DNA from: Rhodocyclales bacterium GT-UBC | GTDB taxonomy: Bacteria; Pseudomonadota; Gammaproteobacteria; Burkholderiales; Rhodocyclaceae | Length of the DNA: 64,000 bases | Reading direction: 5' to 3' | NCBI GenBank assembly: GCA_003583745.1 | Contig: QXPY01000008.1 | Location: 178,955-242,954, forward strand | Part shown: positions 47,746 through 56,741 of the stretch, piece by piece | How the letters are laid out: each line of letters opens with the position of its first letter | Position numbering within the stretch: position 1 is the stretch's first letter | The notes under the pieces: generated by a model | Told to the model about the DNA's origin: nothing | What the model saw: the letters and a program-made list of their open reading frames with translations, nothing else | Databases searched by the model: none | Program-made: the position numbers and the translations under genes

Positions 47746-49029
47746 TTATTGCCCCTCTTGTTGCACGGTTTCTTCGTCTGCCGCCTGGCTGGCCGGCACG
47801 GCTTTGCCCTGGCGACCGGCCCCCAGCAAGGTGTTGCCGATGAAGCCGCCATCGGCCGGCGGCGGCGCGATGATCACCGAGATCTTGTCGGATAGCTTGT
47901 CGGCCAGCGTCTTCTGGATCAGCAGCGGGTTCTTCTGGATCAAGGCCCCATCGCGTGCCAGTTGTTCGCTGGCGATCTTGCCGATGCGCTCCTGGCGGTA
48001 GGCTTCGGCATCGGCCAGCTTGCGGCGCGATTCGGCCTCGCCGGCGGCCTCGATCTGGCGGGCCTGGGCGTTGGCTTCGGCGCTCTTGATGCGGGCGACC
48101 TTCTCGGCCTCGGCCTCCAGGCCGCGCTGCTCGATCTGCTTCTGCTTGAAGGGCAGCACATGCTTCATCGCCTCGGCCTGCGCCCTGGCGGCGATGATCT
48201 GCTCCTCGCCGGCGGCAGCGGCGGCGGTTTCGCGACGGACCTTGTCGGCCTGCGCTTCCAGCTCGGTCTGCTTGACCTGCTTTTCCTTCAGTTCCAGCGT
48301 GTAGCGCATCTTCTCGCTCGACAACTCCTCGGCCAGCAGATTTTCCATGCCCGCCTTGTAGTCGGGCGGCAGATCGATCTTGCCCATCAATACCGCCTGC
48401 AACTTGATGCCGTCCTTGTCGAGCAAGGGCTTCAACTCGTCCTCGATGGCCTGCTGGATTTCCGGGCGCTTGGTCGAGAAGATTTCGCGCACGGTGTAAC
48501 GGGCCAGGGTCTTGTACAAAACGCCTTCCACCGCCGGTTGCACCACTTCACCGCCGATGTCTTCCGGCAGGGCGCGGGCCATCGCGGCGATGCGGCCGGG
48601 GTCGAGCGCATAGCGCACGGCAATGTCGACACCGATCGACAGGCCCTCGACGGTCTGGAACGGTGCCGCGCCGTCGGCGCTAGCGCCGCCTTCCGGCCGG
48701 AAGATCTGGTCGCGCAGCGAGAAGCGGCGCAGTTCATGCAAGCCGGGAATGACCAGCACGGCGCCATCGCGCACTTCGCTCATGCCGCCGGTCAGTTGAT
48801 TGACCCGTACCGCCGCCTCGCCCCGTGCCACGCTCTGCATCGGCGGATGGGCGTAAAGGCCATAGCCGCCCAGCCCGGCGACAGCCAGCGCGATCAGCGT
48901 GAAGCGCGCCCCATGCACCCGTCCGGCGAAATGACCGACCTGACGGCCGATGGCCGAAGCGGTCCGCGCCCCGGCGCGCCCCAGGGAACTACCCATTTTG
49001 CCTACGATTTCGTTGAAACGTTCCGACAT
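47746..49029 (-). CDS. SPFH/band 7 (prohibitin/stomatin-like) membrane protein
   Basis: The 427-residue protein has one TM helix (about 43-61, FTLIALAVAGLGGYGLYAH), an SPFH domain (about 70-250: VRVNQLTGGMSEVRDGAVLVIPG, VEGVLYKTLARYTVREIFST) and a long coiled coil rich in Ala/Glu (about 250-370, with QARQIEAAGEAE). A C-terminal LSDKISVIIAPPPADGGF follows, as in prohibitin-like proteins. Such proteins form ring or microdomain scaffolds. I choose ATG 49029 because GGAG lies 9 bases before it. The ATG at 49035 is too close. It is divergent from the response regulator gene, with 256 bp between that show no clear elements. Confidence 0.87.
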   Translation of the reverse strand: MSERFNEIVGKMGSSLGRAGARTASAIGRQVGHFAGRVHGARFTLIALAVAGLGGYGLYAHPPMQSVARGEAAVRVNQLTGGMSEVRDGAVLVIPGLHELRRFSLRDQIFRPEGGASADGAAPFQTVEGLSIGVDIAVRYALDPGRIAAMARALPEDIGGEVVQPAVEGVLYKTLARYTVREIFSTKRPEIQQAIEDELKPLLDKDGIKLQAVLMGKIDLPPDYKAGMENLLAEELSSEKMRYTLELKEKQVKQTELEAQADKVRRETAAAAAGEEQIIAARAQAEAMKHVLPFKQKQIEQRGLEAEAEKVARIKSAEANAQARQIEAAGEAESRRKLADAEAYRQERIGKIASEQLARDGALIQKNPLLIQKTLADKLSDKISVIIAPPPADGGFIGNTLLGAGRQGKAVPASQAADEETVQQEGQ

Positions 49030-49285
49030 GATCATCTACTCCACTGTGTTGATCTTCGCGTTCGGGATCACCCCGTGACCGAAAGGCGGGAAGATCGATC
49101 CGCACTCCGGCTTGCCATGGATGCCATCGTGCCGCCACATGCCATGAGCAAGCCATGACGCGGCGGGGCCAGTTCGTTCAGGCGCCGGGTGCGGCGCTTC
49201 CGGGCCGTGAACAAACACTCACGCCACGGGCATGCCAGATCGGGGAAAAACGGCGATACTCCGGCGCATTGCAAAGGAGGCCCGC

Positions 49286-49999
49286 ATGATCAAAGTCGCC
49301 ATCGTCGAAGACGACCAGCCCACCAGTAAGCAGTTGAAGGAATGGATCCTCGCCGCACGGCCGGATATCGTCGTCGACCAGTGGTTCAGCCGCGACGAAG
49401 CCGAAGCCGCCGTCGCCCGCGAGGATTACGCGCTGGTCACGCTCGATATCGAACTCGGCCGCGAACGCAATGCCGGGGTTGCCATCATCAACGCCATCAA
49501 CAAGGGCGGGCGCGGCACGCCGGTGCTGGTCGTCTCGGCCATGCCGGCGGCCATCTACCGCAGCATCATGAAGGCGCTCGACGCCTGGGATTACCTGCAG
49601 AAGACCAGCTTCGAGGAAGGCGATTTCATCGACACCTTCCTGGAGATCCTGCGCGCTAACCGCGACCGGGGTGCTGCCAAACCGGATGCCGGCGTCGACG
49701 AACTGGCCCTCGACCCGCTGCGCCAGAACACGCCGCTCTGGCGCGGCCAACGGGTGAACCTGCCGCTCACCGCGCAGCGCATCCTGGCCACGCTCTACCA
49801 GCGGCGCGGCGACGTCGTCTCCTACGACGAGCTGTTCCAGGTGGTCAAAAGCGGCCGCAACCGCGACAACATCAGAAAGCACATCAGCACCATCCGCGAA
49901 GCCTTCCGCGAACTGGACGACAGCTTTGACCGCATCGAGAACATCCCGATGCGCGGCTTCCGCTGGTCCGACCAAGCCACTGCGGGCAAGCGCCCATGA
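49286..49999 (+). CDS. Response regulator with winged-helix output domain
   Basis: The 237-residue regulator has a receiver domain (EDD at 8-10, phosphoacceptor Asp54 in LVTLDIELG, with KTSF in place of the usual KPF) and a C-terminal winged-helix domain (about 150-232: LPLTAQRILATLYQRRGDVV, RDNIRKHISTIREAF, RGFRW). Replacement of the KPF proline is unusual. The start follows AAGGAGG at ideal spacing. It overlaps the next gene, a histidine kinase, by 4 bp, so they form a cognate pair. Targets unknown; the flanking envelope genes are candidates. Confidence 0.87.
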   Translation: MIKVAIVEDDQPTSKQLKEWILAARPDIVVDQWFSRDEAEAAVAREDYALVTLDIELGRERNAGVAIINAINKGGRGTPVLVVSAMPAAIYRSIMKALDAWDYLQKTSFEEGDFIDTFLEILRANRDRGAAKPDAGVDELALDPLRQNTPLWRGQRVNLPLTAQRILATLYQRRGDVVSYDELFQVVKSGRNRDNIRKHISTIREAFRELDDSFDRIENIPMRGFRWSDQATAGKRP

Positions 50000-52047
50000 A
50001 CGGCGGCCTGGCCTGGCTGGCCTCCTTCCGGCTGCGCATTCTCTTCCGCACGGCCTTCCTCGCCCTGGCGCTGGCCGTCGTCGCCATGGCCGTTACCGTG
50101 CTGCAGGAAGAAAAGCAGCGCAGCTACGACAACTATCAAGCCAGCATCGGCAAGACCAAGGAACAGATCGTCGCCCGCCTGCACCACCCCTCCGGCCAGC
50201 TCGCCCTGCTCAACCCGCGCTGGGGCAGCCAGCCGACGGCAGGACAGCCAGTCGTGCTGCCCTATTCGGCCATCGATTTCGACGACCAGAACAAGGTCCG
50301 CAATGCCGTCGAAATGGCCGGCTGCCTGGTGCAGTACCCGCAATCCGGCAGTCTCTGCGTCGCCATCGGCAACAACCCGTGGGCCGGCGGTTTCATCTAT
50401 GCCGCCGGCACCTTTGCCAGCGGCCCGTTGATCGCCCACCGCATCGGCGACGAATTCCTCGACGGCGCCCACCGCCTGCGCGTCACCGTCAGCCTGCGCG
50501 GCCAGACCTACCGCTGGCTGGCGCCCTTCGAACCGCTGCCCGGCAACGGCAAATGGGAAGGCGTGCGCGGCCGCTTCACCGGTTACGTCGAACAGGAAGG
50601 GCGCGACTACACCGGCGCCCGCACGGTTCGCGAATTCCGCGGCTGGGTCTGGCAGGACGGCAAATGCCTCGACGCCGCGGCCGGCGACGCCGAGGACTGC
50701 GTCCGCAAAGCCTTCTTTTCGCTGCGCCTGCCGGTCGAGGTGCTGCGCGACGCGCTCTTTGCCGCCGCCAAGCCAACCTGGCCACCGCCCGACCTCGACC
50801 AGTTCAAGGTCCGCGTCGAAGTCCTGCCCCCCGGCGACGAGGCGGCCCTCTTCGATAGCCACCGGGATGGCGCGACGCCGCCCTTCTCGCTCGACAGCCT
50901 GACGGCGCTGCTGTTGCCCGGCGAAACATTGAGCATTTTTCCGCCCGGCGGCAAAGCCAACGAACTGGTCTCATTGAGCGGTCGTGACGAAGCGCTCGAA
51001 CAATCCTCGCCCCTGCTCACCCGCCTGATCCGCAAGTTGCCGGTGGAAAGCCTGGAGGCGCCCGAGGTCGAGCTGAGCGACGAGGTGCCCACCCCGCTCG
51101 GCAACTACCGCATCCTGCTCAAGGGCGATGCGCGCAGCGTGAACAAGGTGCTCAGCGTCGGCGCCACGCGCGTTTCCTGGTTCGTCGGCGCCATGCTCAG
51201 CGCCATCGGCCTGGCCTGGCTGGTCATCGAAATCGGCCTGATCCGGCGGATCGCCGCCCTCACCCGGCGCACCCGCGGCCTGTCGAAAAGCGTCCAGGCC
51301 GACGGCGGACTGGAACGCTACGATCTCGCCGACCTGCGCGGCAGCGACGAACTCGGCCTCCTCGCCGGCGGCCTCGACGACCTGCTGCGTCGGGTCAAGG
51401 AAGACGTCGAACGCGAGAAGATCCGCGCCGCCCAGGAAAAGGACATGTGGCATGCCGTCGGCCACGAGATCATGTCGCCGCTGCAAAGCCTGCTTGCCCT
51501 GCACGGCAACGCCGACGACCCCAGCCACCGCTATATCAGCCGCATGCAGCAAGCGGTGCGCGTCCTCTATGGCAGCGCCAGCCCGAGCGAAGCCTTCCAG
51601 AGCAAACGACTGGAGCTGGCAACCGTCGATCTCGCCGAATTCGTCCGCAACATCGCCGCCAACGCCGGCATTGCCCAGTTGCAGAGCACCGGGGACGAAC
51701 AGCCGCTCCTCGTGCGTGCCGACGAATTCCCGCTCGAAGATGTCTTCGCCCACGTCCTGAAGAATGCCGACCGTCACCGCACGCCAGGCACGCCCATCGT
51801 CATCGAGTTGAACAGCAGCGATAGCACGGCCACCGTCGGCATCCGCAACGACGGCCTGCCGATTCCCGAGGAACTGCTCGGCCGCATCTTCGAGTACGGC
51901 GTTTCCGAACAGCCTGAAGATGGCAACCGCGGCCAGGGCCTGTTCGTCGCCCGTACCTATATGGCCAAGATGGGCGGCACCATCACCGCCAGAAACATCG
52001 AAGGCGGCGTCTGTTTCGAGCTGGGTTTGCCCCGGCTGCGTGATTGA
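49996..52047 (+). CDS. Membrane sensor histidine kinase with atypical ATPase motifs
   Basis: The 683-residue protein has a TM helix (about 12-34), a large periplasmic sensor (about 36-390) with a few cysteines, a second TM (about 392-415) and a HAMP-like linker. The phosphoacceptor region has His490 in VGHEIMSPLQSLL, and a C-terminal HATPase domain follows. The N-box is VLKNADRHR, G1 reads IRNDGLPIP instead of DxGxG, and G2 is NRGQGLFVAR, so the nucleotide site deviates from standard kinases. It is translationally coupled to the upstream regulator. The sensed signal is unknown. The next gene is convergent. Confidence 0.85.
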   Translation: MNGGLAWLASFRLRILFRTAFLALALAVVAMAVTVLQEEKQRSYDNYQASIGKTKEQIVARLHHPSGQLALLNPRWGSQPTAGQPVVLPYSAIDFDDQNKVRNAVEMAGCLVQYPQSGSLCVAIGNNPWAGGFIYAAGTFASGPLIAHRIGDEFLDGAHRLRVTVSLRGQTYRWLAPFEPLPGNGKWEGVRGRFTGYVEQEGRDYTGARTVREFRGWVWQDGKCLDAAAGDAEDCVRKAFFSLRLPVEVLRDALFAAAKPTWPPPDLDQFKVRVEVLPPGDEAALFDSHRDGATPPFSLDSLTALLLPGETLSIFPPGGKANELVSLSGRDEALEQSSPLLTRLIRKLPVESLEAPEVELSDEVPTPLGNYRILLKGDARSVNKVLSVGATRVSWFVGAMLSAIGLAWLVIEIGLIRRIAALTRRTRGLSKSVQADGGLERYDLADLRGSDELGLLAGGLDDLLRRVKEDVEREKIRAAQEKDMWHAVGHEIMSPLQSLLALHGNADDPSHRYISRMQQAVRVLYGSASPSEAFQSKRLELATVDLAEFVRNIAANAGIAQLQSTGDEQPLLVRADEFPLEDVFAHVLKNADRHRTPGTPIVIELNSSDSTATVGIRNDGLPIPEELLGRIFEYGVSEQPEDGNRGQGLFVARTYMAKMGGTITARNIEGGVCFELGLPRLRD

Positions 52048-52132
52048 GCGGCGGCCACATCGGCCGCCACCGGTTCATCGCACGCCAAGGCGCGTCCGGC
52101 AGTCGTCGTTCCGACTGCCGGCAACGGCGAGC

Positions 52133-54877
52133 CTAGCCCTTCTCCAGCACGCCCTTGACATAGGCTGCACCCGCGCCGTTCGGGGCCAGTTCGAGATAGG
52201 TCTGATACGCCTTCCTGGCCTTCTCTGAGTCCCCGGCCTTGGCCAGCGCATCGCCCAGGTTCAGGTAGGCAATCGCCCGCGACGGATCGATCTTGATGGT
52301 GTTCTCGAACCAGCGCGCCGCTTCCTTGTATTTCTCCTGCTTGTAGAAAACGAAACCGAGGTTGTTGGCAGCCAGGGCGAAATCGGGCCGCAGCTTGAGG
52401 GCTTCGGTGAATTGCGCTTCGGCTTCGGCGTATTGCTTCTCCTTGTAAAGTTGCAGGCCGCGGTCGTTGGCGCGCTGGGCGAGCTGACGGGTGCTGGTCG
52501 GCACGGCGGCCGGCGGCGTGATCTTTTGCTCGGCGCCTTGCAGATCCTTGACCACGACGGTTGCCGGTGCCGGCTGGGCGGCCGGCTTGTCGCCAGCGGC
52601 CGGTGGCGTCTGGGCAGGACGGGTGGCGTCGAGCTTGCTGTTGAGGGCAATAGCCTCGCTCGGCAACTGCTTGGTGTCGGCACTGAGGAATTCGGCCTCG
52701 CTGGGCAGTTCGAAGATGAAATCGCCGCCTTCCGAGCCGGGCAGGCTGCCGAAGGCCGGCGTCTGGCGCGAGGTGGCGGCGACGGCCGGGGCGACGTAGG
52801 CGGCCAGTTCGGTGGCGGTGATCAGGCCGTCGCCGTTCAAGTCGCCCTTGCCGCCCAGACCTTGCAGCAGCGCCCAGGTAAACACCGAGTGACCGTTCGG
52901 GCCGCCGTCGGCCACCAGTTGGTCGGCGCCGCCGGCAGTCAGCATCTGGCGGCCGAGGCGCTTGCCGTTATCGCGCAGGAAATTGGCGTTGCCGGCGCCG
53001 CGCGTCAGGCCGAGGCCGCTGTAGCAGGCGTCCATGATGAACAGCGCGTGCTTGGCGGTGACGCTTTCGGCGATGTTCTGCAATTCGGTCATCGGGATGG
53101 CGTCGGTCGCGATCTGGTTGGGATCGGAATCGACCGGGACGATATAACCGAGGTCGCGTCCCGAACTGAGCTGGCGGGTTGCGCCGTGGCCGGCGAAGAA
53201 GACGAAGAGGCGGTCGTTCTTTTTCATGCCGGCATGCGCCAGCTTGTCGTGGAAGGCGGCAAGAATGCCGCTGCGCGTCGCTTCGCCGTTTTCCAGCGCG
53301 ACCACATGGTCGGTCGCGAAGCCGAATTTGCCGATCAGCGTTTCGCGCACGGCACGCGCGTCGCGTACGGCATATTGCAGGCGGGGCCATTTGGCGTAGT
53401 CGTCGATGCCGATGACGATGGCCCACGAATCGCTGTAGCCAGCGGCGCTGGCAACGCTCGGCGGGGCAACCGGCGCGGCGCCTTTGGCAGCAGTGAAGCC
53501 CTTGCCATCCCAGCCGGCGAACTGATAGCCCTCGGCGCTGAGGCGATCAAGGATGGTCGGCAGGGCCTTGACGGTGCGTTCGTGGATATCGTGGAAGAGG
53601 ATGATGCCGCGTCCCTCTTTCTCCACCGTTTTCAGCACGCGTTCGGCAATCGAGGCCGGCACCGGGTCGGCCCAGTCGAGCGAATCGATATTCCACATCA
53701 TCGAACGCAGGTGCGCCGTGTCGAGCACGCCCAGGCCTTCGGCATTACGCGCCCCGTAAGGGAAGCGGAACAATTGCGAGCGGCGGGCATCGACCGCCTT
53801 GAGCAATTCGTCGCTGTTGAGAATCTCGGCCTTCAAGGCCTCGCCGCTTTTCTTCGACAACTGGGCGTGAGTCATGCTGTGGTTGGCGATGACGTAACCG
53901 GCATCGAGCAACTGGCGGCTGACGTCGGCGCGCGGCGAGAGCTTGAGTTTGCCGGCGGCGTCCACCGTACCGAGATTGCTGCCGACCTCGAAAAAGATCG
54001 CCGGCGCGCTGTACTGCTTGAGAATGGCGGCGATTTCCTTGGTGTAAGTGCCGTGCGGCCCGTCGTCGAAGGTCAGGACCAGGGTTTTCGGCGGCAGGCT
54101 GGCACCGAAGACTTCGCCCGCCGATTCGTCCTTGAGCTTGCCCGCCTTGCCGCGCATCCCGGCTTCGGCGGCATCCGACGCAGCGGCGTCCGGTGCCGCG
54201 GCATACGGCAGCACGACGCCGAAATCCTTGAGTATCTGTTCGCGGCTGTGGAGACTTTTCAGCTTGCCCAGGTAATCGGCCCAACGCTCGCGCTTCAGTT
54301 CGATGGCGCGCGTATCGAAGCGGCCGAAGACCTGGCGGATTTCCTTTTCGTAATTGCGCTCGATCTCGGCCAATGCCTCCAGATCGTCGCCGATGCGCTG
54401 GTGCAGCTTGATGGCCGGCAAGGCGCCGTCCTTGGCAACGGCGGCCTGCAGGCTGCGCAACAGTTCGCGGAAGGCCAGGCGGTCGGCATCGTAAAGCTCG
54501 GGCGCACTTTCCATATAGTCGAGCAAGCCGGCGATGGCCGCAAAGCGGCCGCCATCGCCGGATGCGACGAGTTCATCGAGCTTCGCTTCGAGCTGGACGA
54601 CACGTTCGCGATTCTCATGGAACAGGGCCTGGCCGACCTGGTTGGCCTGCTCGCGCTCGGCCGCCGAGAGGGTCTTTTCGTCGGCAAAGAGCACGATGAG
54701 CTTGCGATAGGCGGCGAGACTGTCGCGCACGCCGGCCATCACCGGCGCCATATCGAGGCTGGCCGCCGCCGTACTGGCGACCGGCACCGCCGCATCCTTG
54801 CCGCCATGCCAGACGGCAAACCCGCCCGCCGCCACCAGACCTGCCAAAACCGCCGCCCCGACTACTTTCTTGTTCAT
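52133..54877 (-). CDS. Polysaccharide deacetylase - caspase-like peptidase - EF-hand - TPR fusion protein
   Basis: The 914-residue protein has an N-terminal TM/signal (about 5-24) and a helical region (45-215). A NodB-type deacetylase domain (about 263-460) has TFDDGPH (269-275, catalytic Asp and metal Asp), metal-binding HSMTH (333-337), RFPYG (371-375) and LFHDIH (427-432). A caspase-like C14 domain (about 483-725) has its catalytic pair in FFAGHGA (His564) and DACYSG (Cys618). A canonical EF-hand loop DLNGDGLITATE lies at 679-690, and three TPRs at about 797-900. All catalytic residues of both enzymes look intact. It is probably exported and membrane-anchored, acting on peptidoglycan or exopolysaccharide and on proteins. 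I know no characterised protein with this full architecture. Confidence 0.9.
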   Translation of the reverse strand: MNKKVVGAAVLAGLVAAGGFAVWHGGKDAAVPVASTAAASLDMAPVMAGVRDSLAAYRKLIVLFADEKTLSAAEREQANQVGQALFHENRERVVQLEAKLDELVASGDGGRFAAIAGLLDYMESAPELYDADRLAFRELLRSLQAAVAKDGALPAIKLHQRIGDDLEALAEIERNYEKEIRQVFGRFDTRAIELKRERWADYLGKLKSLHSREQILKDFGVVLPYAAAPDAAASDAAEAGMRGKAGKLKDESAGEVFGASLPPKTLVLTFDDGPHGTYTKEIAAILKQYSAPAIFFEVGSNLGTVDAAGKLKLSPRADVSRQLLDAGYVIANHSMTHAQLSKKSGEALKAEILNSDELLKAVDARRSQLFRFPYGARNAEGLGVLDTAHLRSMMWNIDSLDWADPVPASIAERVLKTVEKEGRGIILFHDIHERTVKALPTILDRLSAEGYQFAGWDGKGFTAAKGAAPVAPPSVASAAGYSDSWAIVIGIDDYAKWPRLQYAVRDARAVRETLIGKFGFATDHVVALENGEATRSGILAAFHDKLAHAGMKKNDRLFVFFAGHGATRQLSSGRDLGYIVPVDSDPNQIATDAIPMTELQNIAESVTAKHALFIMDACYSGLGLTRGAGNANFLRDNGKRLGRQMLTAGGADQLVADGGPNGHSVFTWALLQGLGGKGDLNGDGLITATELAAYVAPAVAATSRQTPAFGSLPGSEGGDFIFELPSEAEFLSADTKQLPSEAIALNSKLDATRPAQTPPAAGDKPAAQPAPATVVVKDLQGAEQKITPPAAVPTSTRQLAQRANDRGLQLYKEKQYAEAEAQFTEALKLRPDFALAANNLGFVFYKQEKYKEAARWFENTIKIDPSRAIAYLNLGDALAKAGDSEKARKAYQTYLELAPNGAGAAYVKGVLEKG

Positions 54878-55056
54878 TTACCCACACCCTGAATTAAATG
54901 CCGACCGCATTCTGCGGGGCCTTGCGCCAAAGCGCAACCGGCCTGCGCTTTGGCAGCCCAAGGCGGCCGGATGTCCGCGTTCAGGCCTTCCTCCTTTTGC
55001 CTCTTTCACGACCTCGACTCAGCCGTTCAAAGCCCTCCCAACTTTGCTTTCCATTC

Positions 55057-55070
55057 TTATTGCAAATCAA
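55057..55070. promoter_or_regulatory. FNR/Dnr-type box before norE
   Basis: TTATT-GCAA-ATCAA matches TTGAT-N4-ATCAA in 8 of 10 positions, with a perfect right half. It lies 35 bp upstream of the norE ATG in a 228-bp region otherwise without recognisable elements. A Dnr-like regulator gene ends this cluster. Confidence 0.45.
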
Positions 55071-55105
55071 GTTACCGCGCCGCCGGCCTCGCTATCATCC
55101 GCCGC

Positions 55106-55699
55106 ATGACTACGCTCGACGCCTCACTCCCTGCACCGCCAGCCGACAAGCGCCTGCCCGGCGACCTTGCCATCTGGGTCTTCATCCTGGCCGAGATGCT
55201 CGCCTTCGCGGTCTTCTTCGCCGCCTACGCTTTTGCCCGGGCGCATGATCCGGCCCTGTTCAACGAATACCAGCAGACCCTCGACCGCAATGCCGGGGCG
55301 CTCAACACCCTGCTGCTGGTCACCGGCTCCTGGTTCGTGGTGCGTGCCGTGCAGGCGGCACATCGCGATGCCGGCCCGGCCGTCGCCCGCAACATCCTGC
55401 TCGGTTTTCTGTGCGGCGGCGGCTTTCTCGTGGTCAAAGTGTTCGAATACGCCGCCAAGTTCGGCGCCGGCATCTCGCTGTCGACGAATACCTTCTACAT
55501 GTTCTACATCTCGCTGACCTTCTTCCATTTCATGCACGTCATTCTCGGCATGGTGATCCTCGTCGTGCTCTGGCTGCAGGCCCGCAAAGGCGCCTACACC
55601 AGTGCCAACGCGCATGGCCTGGAAAGCGGCGCCGCCTACTGGCACATGGTCGATCTGCTGTGGATCATCCTTTTTCCTCTTGTTTACGTGATGCGATGA
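55106..55699 (+). CDS. norE: NorE, cytochrome c oxidase subunit III-like protein
   Basis: The 197-residue protein has five TM helices and the subunit III family features LPGDLAIWVFILAEM near the start, FYISLTFFHFMHVILGM and a final AYWHMVDLLWIILFPLVYVMR. NorE supports full NO reductase activity in denitrifiers, though its mechanism is unclear. I take the ATG at 55106. The frame upstream is not conserved. It overlaps norF by 4 bp and opens the accessory operon norEFQ-x-y-D. Confidence 0.9.
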   Translation: MTTLDASLPAPPADKRLPGDLAIWVFILAEMLAFAVFFAAYAFARAHDPALFNEYQQTLDRNAGALNTLLLVTGSWFVVRAVQAAHRDAGPAVARNILLGFLCGGGFLVVKVFEYAAKFGAGISLSTNTFYMFYISLTFFHFMHVILGMVILVVLWLQARKGAYTSANAHGLESGAAYWHMVDLLWIILFPLVYVMR

Positions 55700-55962
55700 A
55701 CGCCCTGCATAACCCCGCCCATCGTGCCTGGCTGATCCTGCTGATCGCCACCGGCATCACCTGGTACCTCGGCGAAGTCGGCGCCGCCGGCACCGGCGCC
55801 ATCGTCGCCATGCTGGCCATCGCCTTCGTCAAGGGCCGCCTGGTCATTCTCGATTTCATGGAACTGCGCGGTGCGCCGCTGATGTGGCGCCTGTTGCTCG
55901 AAGGCTGGCTGATCCTGGTCGGCAGCCTGATTCTGTTGGCTTACTGGATGTCTCTCAAATGA
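55696..55962 (+). CDS. norF: NorF, small cytochrome oxidase subunit IV-like membrane protein
   Basis: The 88-residue product has three TM helices (LILLIATGITWYLGE, GAIVAMLAIAFVKGRLVI, LLEGWLILVGSLILLAYW) with the FVKGRLVILDFMELRGAP loop typical of the COX4/NorF group. It overlaps norE and norQ by 4 bp each. Role in NO reductase maturation or function is by context. Confidence 0.82.
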   Translation: MNALHNPAHRAWLILLIATGITWYLGEVGAAGTGAIVAMLAIAFVKGRLVILDFMELRGAPLMWRLLLEGWLILVGSLILLAYWMSLK

Positions 55963-56741
55963 ACGATCTGCCTTTCTACGAACCCTCCGGCAACGAAATC
56001 GCCCTTTTCGAACACGCCTACCGCGAACGCCTGCCGCTGCTGATCAAGGGGCCGACCGGCTGCGGCAAGACGCGTTTCATCTCGCACATGGCGGCACGCC
56101 TCAAACTGCCGCTGTACACCGTCGCCTGCCACGACGACTTGACTGCCGCCGACCTGGTCGGCCGCCACCTGATCTCGGACAAAGGTACCTACTGGTCCGA
56201 TGGTCCGCTGACCCGCGCCGTGCGCGAAGGCGGCATCTGCTATCTCGACGAAGTGGTCGAAGCGCGCAAGGACACCACTGTCGTGCTGCACCCGCTGGCC
56301 GACGACCGCCGCATCCTGCCGATCGACCGAACCGGCGAGATGCTGGAAGCGCCGGACAACTTCATGCTGGTCGTCTCCTACAACCCCGGCTACCAGAACC
56401 TGATGAAGGGGCTGAAGCCCTCTACCCGCCAACGTTTTGTCTCGATGCGCTTCGACTTCCCGAGCACCGAGCGCGAGATCTCGATCCTGCTCGGCGAAAC
56501 CGGCTGCAACGCCGATCTCGCCAAGCGCCTGGTCGGCATCGCCAAGGCCTTCCGCGCCCTCAAGGATCGCGACCTCGAAGAAGTCGCCAGCACCCGCCTG
56601 CTGGTCTATGCCGCCACCTTGATCAAGTCGGGTTTCGAAGTCACTGCCGCCTGCCGCGCCGCACTGGTCGAAAGCCTGACCGACGACGAGGAAACCGTCG
56701 AGGCGCTGATGGAAATTGTCAATGCCACCTTCGGCCGCTAA
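55959..56741 (+). CDS. norQ: NorQ, MoxR-type AAA+ ATPase for NO reductase activation
   Basis: The 260-residue ATPase begins MNDLPFYEPSGNEIALFEHA and has Walker A GPTGCGKTRF, Walker B GGICYLDEVVEA, a sensor region VVSYNPGYQ and the CbbQ/NorQ C-terminal domain. With NorD it is required for active NorCB, probably in inserting the non-haem iron. It starts in the norF stop and overlaps the next gene by 20 bp. Confidence 0.95.
   Translation: MNDLPFYEPSGNEIALFEHAYRERLPLLIKGPTGCGKTRFISHMAARLKLPLYTVACHDDLTAADLVGRHLISDKGTYWSDGPLTRAVREGGICYLDEVVEARKDTTVVLHPLADDRRILPIDRTGEMLEAPDNFMLVVSYNPGYQNLMKGLKPSTRQRFVSMRFDFPSTEREISILLGETGCNADLAKRLVGIAKAFRALKDRDLEEVASTRLLVYAATLIKSGFEVTAACRAALVESLTDDEETVEALMEIVNATFGR

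Noticed and set aside
52412..54892. 826-residue open frame antisense to the caspase-deacetylase gene
   Set aside because: Shadow frame of a GC-rich gene. The opposite strand carries intact catalytic motifs throughout.
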